Shown: one piece after another, positions 6,418-8,182 of the stretch
Layout of the letters: every line of letters starts with the position of its first letter
Position numbering within the stretch: the stretch's first letter is position 1
Origin: DASQHY01 sp036390175
GTDB taxonomy: Bacteria; Acidobacteriota; Terriglobia; Acidiferrales; UBA7541
Length of the DNA: 8,182 nt
Reading direction: 5' to 3'
Assembly: GCA_036390175.1 (NCBI GenBank)
Contig: DASWCG010000316.1
Coordinates: 1-8,182, forward strand
Made by a program: the position numbers and the translations under genes
The notes under the pieces: generated by a model
Told to the model about the DNA's origin: nothing
Database searches by the model: none
What the model saw: only the letters and a program-made list of their open reading frames with translations

Positions 6418-6446
6418 TTGCGCGCCGAGGGGGCAGCTACTAGGAT
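6418..6446 (+). promoter_or_regulatory. Sigma-70-like promoter of the XRE regulator gene
   Basis: TTGCGC (6418-6423) and TAGGAT (6441-6446) are separated by exactly 17 bases, with an A-run (6408-6414) just upstream that could act as an UP element. Transcription would begin about 6453, leaving a leader of only about 19 bases before the GTG start. This is the best promoter candidate in the window. Confidence 0.55.
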
Positions 6447-6471
6447 AACCCGTCGTTGAAGCGAGTTGCCG

Positions 6472-6888
6472 GTGCCGAAAGAAAAACCAAAAGTAAACAT
6501 CGGTCAAGTAATTCGCAGCTATCGCAGCCAGCGGGGGCTTTCTCAGGGAGACATCGAGCGGAGGACCGGGCTGCTGCGCTGCTATTTGTCCCGCGTGGAA
6601 AACGGGCATACCGTTCCGTCACTGGAGACGCTGGCGAAGATTGCCGAAGCCATGGAAATCAGCCTCGCCGATTTTTTCCCCGGCACGGAGACTCCGCGTG
6701 ACCGCGATACGCAGAAGATGCTCGGCGAGCTTTCGGAAGATGAAATCCGTTTCCTCTCCGAAATCAAGAAATACAGCACCACTCTCTCCGACGGTGACAA
6801 ACGGCTTGTTCTGGCCATGATTCGCAAGATGGCCACGCTTCTTCCTCCGCCCCCTCGCAGACCCGCGCCTCGGCGCGCCGCGTTTTAG
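6472..6888 (+). CDS. Short XRE-family helix-turn-helix transcriptional regulator
   Basis: This encodes 138 residues from GTG 6472 to TAG 6886-6888. The GTG is preferred over the in-frame TTG at 6466 because the purine-rich stretch GAAGCGAG (6458-6465) lies 6 bases before the GTG but directly abuts the TTG. Residues 10-70 form a Cro/C1-type (HTH_3) DNA-binding domain: IGQVIRSYRSQRGLSQGDIE, then the recognition-helix region (YLSRVENGHTVPS) and LETLAKIAEAMEISLADFF. There is no cupin or other sensor domain. The C-terminal half has a charged helical segment (about 78-115) that could be a dimerisation element, and it ends in a Pro/Arg-rich tail (PPPPRRPAPRR). It is a single gene with its own promoter, between the secreted-protein gene and a convergent FAD-enzyme gene. 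Its targets are unknown; nothing links it specifically to either neighbour. Confidence 0.88.
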   Translation: MPKEKPKVNIGQVIRSYRSQRGLSQGDIERRTGLLRCYLSRVENGHTVPSLETLAKIAEAMEISLADFFPGTETPRDRDTQKMLGELSEDEIRFLSEIKKYSTTLSDGDKRLVLAMIRKMATLLPPPPRRPAPRRAAF

Positions 6889-6973
6889 CTGAAACAGACT
6901 GGTGGAAGTTGCGTTCGACGGGTCCTTCGAAACCGATGCGGAGGGCGCTCGTACCGGCCTGCGGCGGGGAACA

Positions 6974-8164
6974 TCATCGGGAGGTTTGGATTCCCCGGGC
7001 GGGCGGTTCGGCAAGTGCCGGACCGAGCTTGAGCAGGCTTGCGGCAATCTCGGCAACTGTGACGCCGAACTGCGCCCAGGCACGCCGCTTCAGACTGCGG
7101 TAATCCTGCGCACCGCTGAAAAGGTCACCCATCAATTCGCGGAATGCCGCGCTGCGCTGGACGAACTGAATCATGCGAGTGGCCACCGCGGCTCCGAGGA
7201 ATCGTCCGCGATAGAACCAGCGCGCCACTCGGGTGGCAAATTCCAGGTCGGCGGAAAAATCCTTGCGGACGCGCGAAGGATATTCTTCGCAGCGGCCTTC
7301 CGCAAGCGCCTGGCCCAGTAAGTCGCCAGACCGCAAGGCGTAATAAAGCCCCTCGCCCGTGATCGGGTCCACCCAGGCAGCGGCGTCTCCCACCAGCGCC
7401 CAGTTCCGCCCCACCACACGGCGCGCGCGCAAAGTCTGCGGCTGCGGAGAGGGCAGCACGTGGCTGTAGAAACGCCCGGCGGCGAAGTCGAAACCCTCCT
7501 GATGAAGGAACTCGTGCAGGTGTCCGCGCAATTCCTGGCTCGTGTGCCGCGCCATGCTCCCGCAGATACCCACCGAAAGATGGTCGCAGCGCGGAAAGGA
7601 CCACAGGTACCCTTCGAAGTGACGCAGGAATTTGACCTTAATTCCGTCCGCCTGCCCGGGCAGGAAGTAGCCCAGGGTCATTTCGAGGTCTTCGGGCCGA
7701 AGGGGGCGCGTCTGGGGAAGCAGCGTGTTGCGCGCTCCGGAAGCAATCACGGCGAAATCTGCGTTGTGCTCCCTGCCGCCGGCCTGCAGGCGTACGCCGT
7801 CGCGGGAGGTGTCCACCTGAGACACGCGCGAGCGCACCAGGCGGCAGCCGGCTGCTGCGGCGCGTTCGAGCAGGAGCCCATTCAAGACGGCTCGCGAATA
7901 AATCACGATGGGCTGGTCCATCGGCAGGAGCGCGCGATGTCCGCCACTGCTGATCAGCTCGACGGTGTAAATCAGTTTTTTGGGATGCGGACCATTCAGG
8001 AGGAATGGGTAGGCCTCAATGGCCTTGTGTGTCAGTCCGCCGCCGCACGGTTTTTCCCAGGCGAGGTGTTCGTCAAATAGCGTGACGTTGAAGCCGGCCC
8101 CGGCGAGCCGCTCCGCACAAATCGAGCCCGAGGGGCCGCCACCCACAATGGCGATATCACGCAT
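6974..8164 (-). CDS. Geranylgeranyl-reductase-family FAD-dependent oxidoreductase
   Basis: This encodes 396 residues, from ATG 8162-8164 to TGA 6974-6976. The N-terminus is a Rossmann FAD-binding motif, IAIVGGGPSGS (G8-x-G10-x-x-G13), with the acidic residue ending strand 2 at D31 (VTLFDE). The family motif KPCGGGL (C40) follows. The second FAD motif, GDAAAWVDPITGEG (G259-G272, D260), is intact. Length and motif order match the geranylgeranyl reductase family in the p-hydroxybenzoate-hydroxylase-like flavoprotein superfamily. Members reduce double bonds of isoprenoid chains (archaeal lipids, chlorophyll side chain, menaquinone tails) or act on other lipid-like substrates. The substrate here is not decidable from sequence; a menaquinone or polyprenyl substrate is an inference. 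No transmembrane helix is obvious. A weak AGGA lies about 14 bases before the start. It converges on the XRE gene across an 85-base spacer with no clear terminator, and its promoter and any operon partners lie beyond the window. Confidence 0.88.
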   Translation of the reverse strand: MRDIAIVGGGPSGSICAERLAGAGFNVTLFDEHLAWEKPCGGGLTHKAIEAYPFLLNGPHPKKLIYTVELISSGGHRALLPMDQPIVIYSRAVLNGLLLERAAAAGCRLVRSRVSQVDTSRDGVRLQAGGREHNADFAVIASGARNTLLPQTRPLRPEDLEMTLGYFLPGQADGIKVKFLRHFEGYLWSFPRCDHLSVGICGSMARHTSQELRGHLHEFLHQEGFDFAAGRFYSHVLPSPQPQTLRARRVVGRNWALVGDAAAWVDPITGEGLYYALRSGDLLGQALAEGRCEEYPSRVRKDFSADLEFATRVARWFYRGRFLGAAVATRMIQFVQRSAAFRELMGDLFSGAQDYRSLKRRAWAQFGVTVAEIAASLLKLGPALAEPPARGIQTSR

Positions 8165-8182
8165 GCGTACGTCTCATCCTGT

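Noticed and set aside
6889..6973. A bidirectional terminator between the convergent XRE and FAD-enzyme genes
   Set aside because: No stable stem-loop followed by a T-run could be found on either strand in these 85 bases.
7460..8080. A 206-codon + strand frame opposite the FAD enzyme
   Set aside because: It is antisense to intact FAD motifs on the minus strand and has no recognisable domain or ribosome binding site.

Overview
The window looks like chromosomal DNA from a GC-rich soil-type bacterium, most probably Acidobacteriota. That assignment is an inference from three things: the single-chain LplT-PlsC-acyl-ACP-synthetase protein, a short XRE regulator and a secreted glycine-zipper protein of kinds I associate with that phylum. 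No rRNA or other taxonomic marker is present. I see no transposase, phage gene, CRISPR array or defence cassette.

Layout from left to right. (1) Positions 1-380 hold the C-terminal end of a DHA2-type (14-helix) MFS exporter on the + strand, with its start outside the window. (2) Positions 392-886 (-) encode a small five-helix membrane protein convergent with the exporter, with only 11 bases between the stop codons. (3) Positions 1083-1457 (+) encode another small membrane protein with four helices and a very strong ribosome binding site. (4) Positions 1458-1609 are a non-coding convergent spacer carrying two hairpins. (5) Positions 1610-5110 (-) hold the dominant gene, a 1166-residue fusion of a lysophospholipid flippase (LplT-like MFS), a PlsC acyltransferase and an acyl-ACP/acyl-CoA synthetase. 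In E. coli this is the job of two proteins, LplT and Aas. (6) Positions 5188-5274 (+) hold tRNA-Leu(CAA), divergent from the fusion gene. (7) Positions 5471-6316 (+) encode a secreted, Ala/Ser-linker and glycine-zipper protein, preceded by a perfect 10-bp inverted repeat in its leader. (8) Positions 6472-6888 (+) encode a short XRE-family DNA-binding protein with a good sigma-70-like promoter. (9) Positions 6974-8164 (-) encode a geranylgeranyl-reductase-family FAD oxidoreductase convergent with the XRE gene.

The genes do not form one operon; most are single transcription units in alternating orientation. The shared theme, if any, is the envelope: lysophospholipid import and re-acylation (fusion protein), possible isoprenoid lipid reduction (FAD enzyme), a secreted protein and several membrane proteins. 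This is a loose association, not evidence of one pathway. No gene-free stretch exceeds about 200 bases.

I did not find a convincing undescribed system. The items most worth a second look are the three-domain fusion, the leader inverted repeat at 5393-5431, the hairpin cluster at 1457-1571 and the uncharacterised secreted glycine-zipper protein. An upstream ATG for the fusion gene reads antisense through the tRNA and should not be used as its start.
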